Source: PALSA-693 sp963702305
GTDB lineage: Bacteria > Actinomycetota > Acidimicrobiia > Acidimicrobiales > Palsa-688
DNA length: 64,000 nt
Direction: 5' to 3'
Assembly: GCA_963702305.1 (NCBI GenBank)
Contig: CAVPBX010000014.1
Span: 124,001-188,000 of the forward strand
How positions within the stretch are numbered: position 1 is the first letter of the stretch; the number at the start of each line of letters is the position of its first letter. The notes below the pieces were generated by a model. It was not told where the DNA came from. It saw only the letters and a list, made by a program, of their open reading frames with translations, and ran no database searches. Both the position numbers and the translations under genes were made by a program. Positions 27,079 through 35,122 of this stretch are shown here, piece after piece.

Positions 27079-29401
27079 ACTCGGCGTTGAAGAGCTCGTC
27101 CTTGATGGTGGTGGCCACCTGGTCCCGGGCGGACCCGAGCTGTTGCAGCTCGGTCTCGAACTGTTGATACCGCTGGTCGTTGGCGGCCGATCCGGTGGCG
27201 ATGGCCGCGGTGTCCGCAGTGATGACGTCGGTGCCGAACAGGCCCACGCTGGAGTTGAGCTGCTTGTAGCACTGGGCCAGGGCCAGGAATCCGGGATTGC
27301 CGGTGGCCTGCGGCGCCCGGTTGAGCACCTCGGTCACGACCCGGCCGTCGGACACGTAGTCGTCTTTGAGGCCGACGAGGGCGAGCAGCGTCGGACGGAC
27401 ATCCGTGTGGTCCACCCACGTGCCCTGCTTCGCTACGTCGGGGACGGTCGTATGGCCGTTGGCCGCCGAGCCCGAGGAGTTCGGGCCCGCCGCGGCGTCA
27501 GGACCGTCAAGGCCCAGGTTTTTCACCCCTGGGCCGGCCAGGCCGAGCCAGGTGGTGTCCACTTCGGGCGCGTAGTACCCGTGGTTCCAGGAGAAGCCAC
27601 TGTTGAGAGGATTGCACGCGGTGGGCGCGGTCGCGGCGGTGGTGCCGGCCGGGCAGCTGTCCGAGTTGCCCTGGGCGAAGTAGACGTCCGGGTTGGGGAA
27701 CACGGTAAAGGACGGGGTCCGGTTGGGATCGGCGTTGACAAAGTGCAATAGCTGCTCCGCGGTCGGATCCACCATCCATTTGCTCACCGGCTCGGGCGTG
27801 GCGCCGTCGTAGGGGTCGACCATCGTCAAGGAGCCGACGTCGCGCTCCAGCTGGCGGATGGTAGATGGGGTGTTGCTGGACCCGGTGGCGTAGACCGCCT
27901 CGCCCTGCGGCTGCGAGTAGAAGGAAGCGGTGTTGCCCGTCTGCAGCCCGAGGAGTCCGTGCACGGAGGTGGCCACCTCGCCCAGCTGGCCGTTGGGGTA
28001 GGAGCACAGGTAGGGCGTCTGGCCCGCGGTGGCGGTGTCGACGGCCACGCCCGGGGTGCCGGTGCAGGTCGGGGTCACGGCCCGGCCCACGTTCGCCCCG
28101 GCGAAGTGGTCGCCCTCATCGGCCGTGAACACGAACTCGGTGTTGGCGGTGGTGATCCCGTCATCCGCGAGGCGCTGAAAGAAGGTGGCGAAGGCGTTGT
28201 TGTAGGCCTGGGCGGAGGCTTCGTAGCAGGGGTCGCCGGGCCCGAGGGCCGAGCCCGGGCTGCTGCAGCCGGTCTGCCCGGAGAACTTCTGGTGGAGGTC
28301 GGAGATGTAGGCGTAGGTGACGGGCACCCCGGACTCCTGCATGTCCGCCACGTAGGCCAGGGACTGACTGGCGGTGATCTGCCCGAAGCCAGGGAAGCCG
28401 GGGTTGGAGGTAAACGCCCCGAGCATGGTGTTGCCGCTGAGATCCGTGAGGTGACCGCTGGCATCGGTGACCGGGTAGGTGTGGCCGTTGACGACCCGGT
28501 TGCCGCCGCTGGTGGCGGCCTGGGCCAGTTGCGGGGTCAGGTACTTGCTGCCGAACAGGGCCTGGAAGCCCTGGTACGTGCCCGCCTCGTTCGGCAGCAC
28601 GTCGGCGGCCGCGGTGGGCGACGGCGTGGTCTGCCCGTACTTGACGGCCTGGGCGGTGGTGCAGAAGGCGTCCTGCTGGGCGCAGTGCACGCCGAGACCC
28701 ACGTAGTCGTTGGTCTCCTGGTCCTTGAAGGGGTCGGTGTCCGCGTTGTACTGGGCCACCTCGGGCGAGGTGGCGCCGAATACGTTCGCCAGGTCGGGGT
28801 TGGTGTTCTCGAGCTCCATGTTGGCGGTGGACACGGCCCCGAAGTCGCAGCCGGCCCGGGTGAACGGCACCCACGGCGCCGGCGGGGTGGCGGGCGGGCT
28901 ACCGGCGGCGGGGACGGTGGGCGAGTACGGCATGTTCGGGAAGTCGTCGAGACCATAGGTCCCGGTCCAGTAGGCGAAGGCCGACTTGTTGGTGACGCCG
29001 CCGGTGGCGTTGTACACGTCGTAGCTGTTGGTGATCCCCAGGCCCTGCCGGTCGCCGTACAGGCCGGAGTAGTTCGTCACGGTGTCGTCCGCGGTGTGGG
29101 CGATCAGAGGAGTGTGGTCATTGGAGAGCAGGGTGCCGTTGGACTCGATGAAGTTCTTGAGGGCCGGGAGCTGCTCCACGTCGGATGGCACGTTGGGGTT
29201 GTCCCGGTTGAAGTGCACGTTGTCGAACGTCACCTCGACAACGTGTTTGACGCCGTTGCTGAGCTGGCAGCCCGACGACGCAGTCGGGGGGTTCGAGTGC
29301 GGGGCGGCCCCGGCCGGCGGGGTCGCCGTCACCAACGCCAGGCCCCCCACGGCCAGACTGGTCGCGCTCAGCGCGCCGATCAAGGATCGAACTCGGATCA
29401 C
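26981..29401 (-). CDS. Secreted phosphoesterase-like protein (alkaline phosphatase superfamily, PF04185-type)
   Basis: 806 residues from GTG 29401, which has GGGAGG six bases upstream; a longer frame to 29467 is less likely. The signal peptide is IRVRSLIGALSATSLAVGG and onward, cut near AGAAP. The body carries superfamily features: HVVEVTFDNVHF, the threonine/asparagine region NDHTPLIAHT, FTADEGDHFAGAN and GTWVDHTDVRPTLLALVGL, the last being the conserved metal-binding D-H near the C-terminus. A final hydrophobic stretch (FPALVGCAVVLWAAG) may anchor it. The substrate is unknown. It is downstream of the ars-type genes on the same strand but has its own leader with a 16-bp dyad at 29545. Confidence 0.75.
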   Translation of the reverse strand: MIRVRSLIGALSATSLAVGGLALVTATPPAGAAPHSNPPTASSGCQLSNGVKHVVEVTFDNVHFNRDNPNVPSDVEQLPALKNFIESNGTLLSNDHTPLIAHTADDTVTNYSGLYGDRQGLGITNSYDVYNATGGVTNKSAFAYWTGTYGLDDFPNMPYSPTVPAAGSPPATPPAPWVPFTRAGCDFGAVSTANMELENTNPDLANVFGATSPEVAQYNADTDPFKDQETNDYVGLGVHCAQQDAFCTTAQAVKYGQTTPSPTAAADVLPNEAGTYQGFQALFGSKYLTPQLAQAATSGGNRVVNGHTYPVTDASGHLTDLSGNTMLGAFTSNPGFPGFGQITASQSLAYVADMQESGVPVTYAYISDLHQKFSGQTGCSSPGSALGPGDPCYEASAQAYNNAFATFFQRLADDGITTANTEFVFTADEGDHFAGANVGRAVTPTCTGTPGVAVDTATAGQTPYLCSYPNGQLGEVATSVHGLLGLQTGNTASFYSQPQGEAVYATGSSNTPSTIRQLERDVGSLTMVDPYDGATPEPVSKWMVDPTAEQLLHFVNADPNRTPSFTVFPNPDVYFAQGNSDSCPAGTTAATAPTACNPLNSGFSWNHGYYAPEVDTTWLGLAGPGVKNLGLDGPDAAAGPNSSGSAANGHTTVPDVAKQGTWVDHTDVRPTLLALVGLKDDYVSDGRVVTEVLNRAPQATGNPGFLALAQCYKQLNSSVGLFGTDVITADTAAIATGSAANDQRYQQFETELQQLGSARDQVATTIKDELFNAEFNNQPLPGHGFPALVGCAVVLWAAGHLGHLAA

Positions 29402-29544
29402 CGTCGTCCTCCCACCGTTCTGGAGTACCCCGCACGTCGGGCGCGGGCCACCGGCGAACCTATCCACGGCGTCCGAATTTCGATTGAACAGCCGGCGAAC
29501 GTTGCCTGACTCTTACGCCGCGTTTCGATGACCTGCCCATACCC

Positions 29545-29560
29545 ATTGACAATCGTCAAT
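29545..29560. promoter_or_regulatory. 16-bp dyad ATTGACaatcGTCAAT, putative ArsR/SmtB-type operator
   Basis: A perfect 6-4-6 inverted repeat 144 bases upstream of the phosphoesterase start and just beyond the end of the flavoprotein gene. It differs at only two of 16 positions from the element in front of the arsI-like gene (32376-32391, read on the minus strand). ArsR-family repressors bind dyads of this size, but no arsR gene lies in the window, so the regulator is inferred. Confidence 0.5.
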
Positions 29561-29569
29561 CGGCGGCGC

Positions 29570-30961
29570 TTAGCCGTTGCTTTTGCGGCTCCAGGCTTGG
29601 GCGCCGGCTTGGACTGCGTCCCAGGGGCTGCCCAGGGGAGGCGTGTAGGACAGGTCAAGGTCGCTGATCTGATCCACGGTGAGGTCGTTGAAGATCGCGG
29701 CGGCGGCGATGTCGATGCGCTTGGCGATCTCGGCGTGGAGGTGACCGAAGAGTTGGAGCCCGAGGAGCCGGCCGGTCCGGCGGTCGCCCGTGTAGCGCAT
29801 CCGGATGCGGTGGCTGCCGGGATAGTACGCCTTGTGGTCGTCGGCTTCTGACTCGACGGTGAGGGGGTCGAATCCGGCGGCGGCGGCTTCGTCGTGGCGC
29901 AGCCCCGTACGCGAGACGGCGTGGTCGAAGATCTTGACGACCTGGGTGCCGAGGCTGCCGGCGAAGGTGCGGTTGCCGCCCAGCGCGTTCTCGCCGGCAA
30001 CGCGGCCTTGCTTGTGGGCGGTAGTGCCAAGAGGGAGGTAGGTCGTCCCCAGAAGGCGATGGTGGGTGACGACGCAGTCGCCGGCGGCAAAGACATCCGG
30101 AAGGTTGGTCCGCATGGTGGGGTCGACCTGGATGGCGCCCTTGTACCCCAGGGTGGCGCCGGCGGATCTGGCGAGCTCGGTGTCGGGGCGAACGCCGACC
30201 ACGACCAGGACGATCTCCGCGTTGCGCGCCAGCGACGCGCCGTCGGTGGTAATGGCTTCGACTCCTAGCCCGCCTGCCGCTTCGGGGCGTCGGGCGATTC
30301 GGGTCACGCGTGTCCCGGTGAGGACCTCGACTCCGTGATGGGCCAGCTGTTGGTGGACGAGGGCGCCGAGGGCCGGATCGACGGTGGGGAGGACCTCGGG
30401 CAGCTGTTCGATCTGGGTGACTCTGAGTCCTCGGGCGACGAGGGCTTCGGCCATCTCCAAACCGATGTAGCCGGCGCCGACGATGATGGCATTGGTGGGG
30501 TTGCTCTCCTCCAGGGTGCGCATAACGGCGAAGGTGTCGCCCATGGAGTGGAGCAGGTGGACGCCGTCGAGAGGGCCGAGCGGCGCGGGTCCGGCGAGGC
30601 CTTCGATGGGGGGCCGGACGGGCAAGGCCCCGGTGCCGATCATGAGGGCGTCGTAGGCCAGGAGCTCTTCGGCGCCCTTGCTGTCGGTGACGAGGAGCTT
30701 GTGACTGTCGACGTCGACGCGGCTGGCCGTGGTGTCGAGACGGAGGCGCATGCCGGTAGCTTCGAGGTCGGCGATGCTGCGATGGGCCAGGTTGCGCCAG
30801 TGGGTGACTTCACCGGATACGTAGTACGGAATGCCGCAGATGGAGAAATTGGGGTAGGCATCGGCGACGACCACGGTGACGTCGGTGGCCGGGTCCAGCT
30901 CCCGGGCGCGCAGCGCGGCACTGATGCCGGCGTCGCTGCCGCCGATGGCGACGAGGTGCAT
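29570..30961 (-). CDS. FAD-dependent pyridine nucleotide-disulfide oxidoreductase, CoA-disulfide reductase/NADH oxidase type
   Basis: 463 residues. The FAD-binding GxGxxG-like start is LVAIGGSDAGISAALRAR. A single redox cysteine, Cys42, sits in NFSICGIPYYVSGEV, the pattern of CoA-disulfide reductases and NADH oxidases. The NAD(P)H site is IIVGAGYIGLEMAEAL, the second FAD motif is VFAAGDCVVT, and a C-terminal dimerisation domain with YYPGSHRIRMRYTGD follows. It is third in a minus-strand unit after an ArsI-like lyase and an aquaporin, which suggests thiol or arsenic redox chemistry. That link is contextual only. Confidence 0.85.
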   Translation of the reverse strand: MHLVAIGGSDAGISAALRARELDPATDVTVVVADAYPNFSICGIPYYVSGEVTHWRNLAHRSIADLEATGMRLRLDTTASRVDVDSHKLLVTDSKGAEELLAYDALMIGTGALPVRPPIEGLAGPAPLGPLDGVHLLHSMGDTFAVMRTLEESNPTNAIIVGAGYIGLEMAEALVARGLRVTQIEQLPEVLPTVDPALGALVHQQLAHHGVEVLTGTRVTRIARRPEAAGGLGVEAITTDGASLARNAEIVLVVVGVRPDTELARSAGATLGYKGAIQVDPTMRTNLPDVFAAGDCVVTHHRLLGTTYLPLGTTAHKQGRVAGENALGGNRTFAGSLGTQVVKIFDHAVSRTGLRHDEAAAAGFDPLTVESEADDHKAYYPGSHRIRMRYTGDRRTGRLLGLQLFGHLHAEIAKRIDIAAAAIFNDLTVDQISDLDLSYTPPLGSPWDAVQAGAQAWSRKSNG

Positions 30962-31046
30962 GAAGGTGGCTCCTGTTCAGGTCGGCTCGGGCGCGACAGA
31001 ACGGTCAGTGATCCTCAATGGAACGGTGCGGTCCGTGGGTCCGTGC

Positions 31047-31802
31047 CTATCGGTGGTCCGTCACGTGTTGGACGGTTTCGGGATCGTTGCGGTCGCGCAG
31101 GTGCGGGACGATGATGTCGGCCGCCTCGGCGGGGGTGACGCCGGGATAGAGGGTCTTCACGATGACGAACGCCAGCGCCCCGCCGAGTATCTGGGCGGCA
31201 ATGAAGGCGGGGGCGGAGGCGGGGGCGATCCCGGCGAAGGTGTTGGAGAACATCCGCCCGACGGTGATGGCGGGGTTGGCGAAGCTGGTCGAGCTGGTGA
31301 AGAAGTAGGCGCCCCCGATGTAGGCGCCCACCGCGGCCGGTGCGGTACGGCCCCGGCCTGTGCGCGCCAGGGCGAAGATGACCAGGATCAACCCTACGGT
31401 GGCGACGATCTCGGAGAGGAAGTGGGCGCCGGTGGCGCGGTGATGGGTGGAGATGGTCACCGCCGGTCGCGAGAACATGAGGTTGGCCACGATGGCGCCG
31501 CCCGCGCAGCCGGCGACCTGCGCCGGCAGGTAGGCGACCGCATCCCGCCAGCTGAGCCCGCCGAAGGCGGCGTCGACGAACGACACCACCGGGTTGAAGT
31601 GAGCGCCCGAGACCGGACCGAACATCAGGATGATGGCGAACAGCCCGACCGCGGTTGCTGCGGCGTTCTCCAGCAGTTGGATTCCAACCGTCCCGGCGGA
31701 CAATTGCTGGGCGGCAATACCCGATCCGACGACGAGCGCAGCCAGAAAGGCGCTGCCCAACAGCTCGGCCAACAGCCGGCGCCATAAGACCACCTCGTTC
31801 AT
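31047..31802 (-). CDS. MIP-family channel (aquaporin/AqpS-like) in an arsenic-type cluster
   Basis: 251 residues from ATG 31802 (MNEVVLWRRLLAELLG); upstream in-frame starts fall inside the arsI gene. Six membrane helices with the two half-helix motifs: an altered first one, HFNPVVSF (NPV for NPA), and a standard FANPAITVGRM. AqpS-type channels in ars operons let arsenite or methylarsenite cross the membrane. It lies 37 bases after the ArsI-like gene and 85 bases before the flavoprotein gene, so it is probably co-transcribed with both. Confidence 0.85.
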   Translation of the reverse strand: MNEVVLWRRLLAELLGSAFLAALVVGSGIAAQQLSAGTVGIQLLENAAATAVGLFAIILMFGPVSGAHFNPVVSFVDAAFGGLSWRDAVAYLPAQVAGCAGGAIVANLMFSRPAVTISTHHRATGAHFLSEIVATVGLILVIFALARTGRGRTAPAAVGAYIGGAYFFTSSTSFANPAITVGRMFSNTFAGIAPASAPAFIAAQILGGALAFVIVKTLYPGVTPAEAADIIVPHLRDRNDPETVQHVTDHR

Positions 31803-31839
31803 CGGGCCGGCCTCAAACCAGAGCGCGCGCTTGGAGCGC

Positions 31840-32325
31840 TCAGCAGCACGAGGCCCGAGGCGCGTCGTTGGGGTTGGCGCCGACGGCGACCGGTTGACCG
31901 ATGGGCGCGCAGCCCTCGGTCGAGCAACCCAGCCCAGTTTCGATCGGCGCGTCAGCCAACACCGTATAGACCTCCCAGGGCGCGCCGTCGGGATCGTTGA
32001 CCCAGGCCTTGTCCTGGACGGCGTAGCAACAGGTGGTGCCTTCTTGGACATCCGGTTCGAGCCCCTCGCCGGCCAAACGCTGGGTCGCGGCGTGAACTTC
32101 CTCAGCCGACTCGACCTCGACACCAAGGTGGTTGAGCGCCCCGGTTACACCGTCACCTCGGGCGGCCGGGTTCTCGATGAGCACCAGCTTGAGGGGCGGG
32201 TCCACCAGGGCGAAGTTGGCGTAGCCAGGACGGAGCTTGGCCGGCTCGGCCCCGAACAACCGCGTGTAGAACTCGACGGCGCGGTCGATGTCGGCCACAT
32301 TGAGGGCCAGCTGCACACGAGACAT
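31840..32325 (-). CDS. arsI: ArsI/CadI family VOC protein (organoarsenical C-As lyase type)
   Basis: 161 residues with an AGGTAGAGG ribosome binding site before ATG 32325. A vicinal oxygen chelate fold: metal-ligand positions Gln5, His66 (NHLGVEV) and Glu118 (WEVYTVLAD), plus the vicinal pair Cys99-Cys100 in GTTCCYAVQDKAWV. These are the residues that bind Fe(II) and trivalent methyl- or aromatic arsenicals in characterised ArsI. The C-terminus has four more cysteines, ending SCC. ArsI cleaves the carbon-arsenic bond; CadI relatives are cadmium-induced. It is the first gene of the cluster, with a promoter/dyad upstream. Confidence 0.88.
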   Translation of the reverse strand: MSRVQLALNVADIDRAVEFYTRLFGAEPAKLRPGYANFALVDPPLKLVLIENPAARGDGVTGALNHLGVEVESAEEVHAATQRLAGEGLEPDVQEGTTCCYAVQDKAWVNDPDGAPWEVYTVLADAPIETGLGCSTEGCAPIGQPVAVGANPNDAPRASCC

Positions 32326-32375
32326 CCTCTACCTCCGAAAGCATTGATGAGCGTCGATGCGATACTCGTCTATAA

Positions 32376-32391
32376 ATCGACGGTTGTCAAT
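32376..32391 (-). promoter_or_regulatory. Imperfect dyad overlapping the arsI promoter
   Basis: On the minus strand the sequence is ATTGACAACCGTCGAT, one base off a perfect 6-4-6 dyad and 14 of 16 identical to the element at 29545-29560. It includes a TTGACA that can serve as a -35 box, with a weak GAGTAT 17 bases further on. A repressor bound here would block arsI-aquaporin-flavoprotein transcription. Distance to the arsI ATG is 50 bases. Confidence 0.55.
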
Positions 32392-32517
32392 GGGAGCGCC
32401 GGATGGGTGCGAGGTGATTGGCGGGGCAAGTGGGTGTGGTACTCGCTCAACCGCGCCCGTCATAGCCGACAGCGATCCAGGTCAGCCCCCGACGTCGCTC
32501 GCGACCAAGCCCTTACT

Positions 32518-33396
32518 TCAGGCCTGACGCCCTTCGCCGTGCTCCGCGGCGGACTCGGCGGGGTTCGCCTCCGAGTCGGCCGCGGTGCCGGCCGGCCCGG
32601 TGGCCGCGCCGGTCCCGAGCTCGGCCGACGAGCCGGCCCCGAGGGCGGCGCCACTGGCGCTCGGCAGGCCCAACTCGGCCCGCATGGTGTCTAAACGAGA
32701 GCGGGCTTCGGACCCCATGCTGGCTTGCTGCACTTCGAGCATCCGGGCCTCCACCGTCTGGCCGCTCACCTCGGAGGTCCCGAGCGCCTTGGCGTAGCGG
32801 GCCTCGATCTTGGCCCGCACCTGCTCGAGCGAGGGGGCGTCGCGGTCGACCGTCTGGTTGAGGCTGGTCATGGCCCGGTTGAGCTGCTCCTGCATCTTGG
32901 CCTGGTCGAGCTGCGACAGCAGCTTCTGCCGCTCGGCCAGCTTCTGCTGCAGGGCCATCGAGTTCTGCTGGACGGCGGCGCGGGCCTGATCGGCCGCCTG
33001 CGCCGACTGCAGGCTCAAGGTCTTGAGGTCGTTGACCTGGTTCTCGGTGGCGATGAGTCGGTTGGCGAACGCCTCGGCCGTCTGGTTGTACTCCCGGGAC
33101 TTGTCGGTGTCCCCCTGCTTGGCGGCCTCCTCGGCCATCATCAGCGCCTGCCGGGTGGAGCCGTTGACCTTGCCCATCTCCTCCATGGCCCGGTTGAGCT
33201 GCAGCTCGTGCTGCTTCTGGTTGGCGACCACGTTGGCGGCCTGCTCCACCAGCCGGCGGTGCTGGTCCTGGGCGTCGGCGATCGCCTGCTCCAACTGGAC
33301 TTTCGGGTCGGCTGACGCCTCGAAGCGGCTCTCGGTCTTGGCCGTGAAATACTTCCACCGGCGCCTGAGCACATCCATCATTCCCATGACTGCCAT
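32518..33396 (-). CDS. pspA: PspA/IM30 (ESCRT-III-like) membrane-stress protein
   Basis: 292 residues from ATG 33396. A long helical hairpin is typical of PspA: MMDVLRRRWKYFTAKTESRF, then coiled coil to about residue 215 with repeated Gln/Glu/Lys heptads. The last 60 residues are low-complexity Ala/Gly/Ser. PspA oligomers bind stressed membranes and preserve the proton gradient. The start lies one base after the stop of the upstream membrane-protein gene, so the two form an operon. Confidence 0.85.
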   Translation of the reverse strand: MAVMGMMDVLRRRWKYFTAKTESRFEASADPKVQLEQAIADAQDQHRRLVEQAANVVANQKQHELQLNRAMEEMGKVNGSTRQALMMAEEAAKQGDTDKSREYNQTAEAFANRLIATENQVNDLKTLSLQSAQAADQARAAVQQNSMALQQKLAERQKLLSQLDQAKMQEQLNRAMTSLNQTVDRDAPSLEQVRAKIEARYAKALGTSEVSGQTVEARMLEVQQASMGSEARSRLDTMRAELGLPSASGAALGAGSSAELGTGAATGPAGTAADSEANPAESAAEHGEGRQA

Positions 33397-33397
33397 G

Positions 33398-34279
33398 CTA
33401 CGACGTGGCTGGCGGAGACGGCGGCAGGGCGGGCGTCGAATCGGAGAGGTCGTCGCCCGGGGCCTCGGCCCCCGACGACGCCGCGCCGGCCTGGCGGAGA
33501 CCCTCGTGCAAGGCCGCGATCTCCTCGACCAGGGCATCCACGGAGCCGGCCACCACGTCCGCCGATCCCTCGGCCATCCCGCCCGAGACCTGCTCGAGGC
33601 CGAGCTCGAGCAGCTGGGTCACCGCTTCGTCCAGCTGGGCGGTCAGCAGCCGCAACCGGTCGAGCACCTCCTCCCGGGCCGCCTCCGACCGGTGGGCCGC
33701 TCGCAGCTGGGCGGCGATGGCCTCCTCGGACCGGGCCAGGCTGTTCTCACGATCGGAACCGGCTACCCGCTGCCGTTCGCCCTGGATGCTTCGCAACTCC
33801 TTAGAAAGCTGCACGATCGACGGTCGCGCTGCCCCTGTCACCACCGGTCCGGGGGTCGTCCCGCCCAGGACCGCGCCCCGCCGGGCGATCGACCACACCT
33901 CCTCCGTGGCGCGCCACAGCTGCGGCTGGATACCGGTCAGGCGATCCCGCAGCGGCCCCGCCGGCCAGCTCGTCAGCATCTGATCGAAGCGCTGCCGGGC
34001 GCCGAGCGCCTGGCGGACGTACTGGCGCCACGGCTCGGGGACGGCCCACGGATCGATGGTGACTACCGGGAGGCCCCGCTTGCGCCGGACCCGGAACACC
34101 GCCACGCCCATCCGCCCCAGCCAGGCACCGGCCCCCAGGATCACCGCCAGGATGGCCGTGTGGGGGTCCGCCAGGAGGCCGATTCCGGCGCCCGCAGCGG
34201 TCACGATGACGGCGCTAGGAGAGACTGCGGCGCGCACCACGCTCGGATGGCGGATCGGCTCTGGTAGCTGCGGCAGCAT
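33398..34279 (-). CDS. Membrane protein of unknown function, operon partner of pspA
   Basis: 293 residues with two N-terminal hydrophobic helices (about 18-37 and 41-60), a central PWRQYVRQALGARQRFDQML region and a long predicted coiled coil at about 160-260. The C-terminus is rich in Ser/Pro. No catalytic motif is seen and the family is not recognised. The stop is one base before the pspA start. By position it is likely to recruit or be protected by PspA at the membrane, but this is inference. Confidence 0.65.
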   Translation of the reverse strand: MLPQLPEPIRHPSVVRAAVSPSAVIVTAAGAGIGLLADPHTAILAVILGAGAWLGRMGVAVFRVRRKRGLPVVTIDPWAVPEPWRQYVRQALGARQRFDQMLTSWPAGPLRDRLTGIQPQLWRATEEVWSIARRGAVLGGTTPGPVVTGAARPSIVQLSKELRSIQGERQRVAGSDRENSLARSEEAIAAQLRAAHRSEAAREEVLDRLRLLTAQLDEAVTQLLELGLEQVSGGMAEGSADVVAGSVDALVEEIAALHEGLRQAGAASSGAEAPGDDLSDSTPALPPSPPATS

Positions 34280-34347
34280 CGATCGCCAGGCTACGACCAG
34301 ACGATCGCCCGCCGTCGGCGTCCCACCCCTTCGATAGCCTCGGTCTC

Positions 34348-34926
34348 ATGGCGACACGGCATGCGTTCACCGTTGATGAATGGCACCGTATGGGTGACAC
34401 CGGCCTGTTCGGCGAAGACGCCCGCATGGAGCTCCTCGACGGAGAGGTCATCGAGATGTCGGCCATCAGCAGCCGCCACAGCGGTTGCGTCAAGTTTCTC
34501 AACCGGCACTTGGTGGAGGCCACAGGGGATCGGGCCGTCGTCGGGGTCCAGGACCCCGTGACCCTCGACACGCGTTCAGAGCCCCAGCCCGATCTCGCGG
34601 TGCTGGCGGCCCGTGCAGACGGGTACCGCCGGTCGCATCCCGCCTCGGCAGAGACCCTGCTGATCATTGAGGTGTCCGACACCACGCTCGCCTTCGACCG
34701 CGACGTCAAGGCCCCCCTTTACGCCGCGTCGGGCGTCCGCGAGTGTTGGATCGTCGACCTGGCCGGCGATCGGGTCCTGGTCATGCGCGCCCCGGCTGGT
34801 GGTGGCTACACCGACGTACGAGCAGCGCAGCGCGGCGACCACGTCGACATGGAGGCCCTCGCCGGCGTCGTCCTCGACGTCGCGGAGATACTGGGGCCGG
34901 AGCTGGACTCCGCCGAGGTCGGATGA
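34348..34926 (+). CDS. Uma2 family endonuclease-like protein
   Basis: 192 residues from ATG 34348. Uma2 proteins have a PD-(D/E)XK nuclease fold. Visible landmarks are FTVDEWHRMGDTGLF, ARMELLDGEVIEM (the glutamate strand), QPDLAVL (the aspartate), ETLLIIEVSDTTL (the E-x-S/V core) and AASGVRECWIVDLA. It is divergent from the pspA-partner gene and has a close paralogue on the minus strand at 52261-52827. The biological role of Uma2 proteins outside cyanobacteria is not known. Confidence 0.85.
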   Translation: MATRHAFTVDEWHRMGDTGLFGEDARMELLDGEVIEMSAISSRHSGCVKFLNRHLVEATGDRAVVGVQDPVTLDTRSEPQPDLAVLAARADGYRRSHPASAETLLIIEVSDTTLAFDRDVKAPLYAASGVRECWIVDLAGDRVLVMRAPAGGGYTDVRAAQRGDHVDMEALAGVVLDVAEILGPELDSAEVG

Positions 34927-35122
34927 GGCCGCTGACCACCCGACGAGTACATCGGCCGCCGGCCACCCGCTCGCCGTTGGTGCCCCAACCAGGTCGTAAA
35001 CTCCTATCCATGTCGGTGAGCAGTGGTGTCAGCGTCGAGGACCGCTGGACCGCGGCCTCGGGCGACATCGCCCGTACGTCGCAACTGCCGGGCTGGACTG
35101 TTCCGGTGGCAAGGCTGTACAG

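Noticed and set aside
27959..29509. Long plus-strand open frame of about 516 codons
   Set aside because: It is the complement of the secreted phosphoesterase gene; its translation is Gly/Val/Arg-rich with no domain, and the minus-strand frame has a signal peptide and family motifs.
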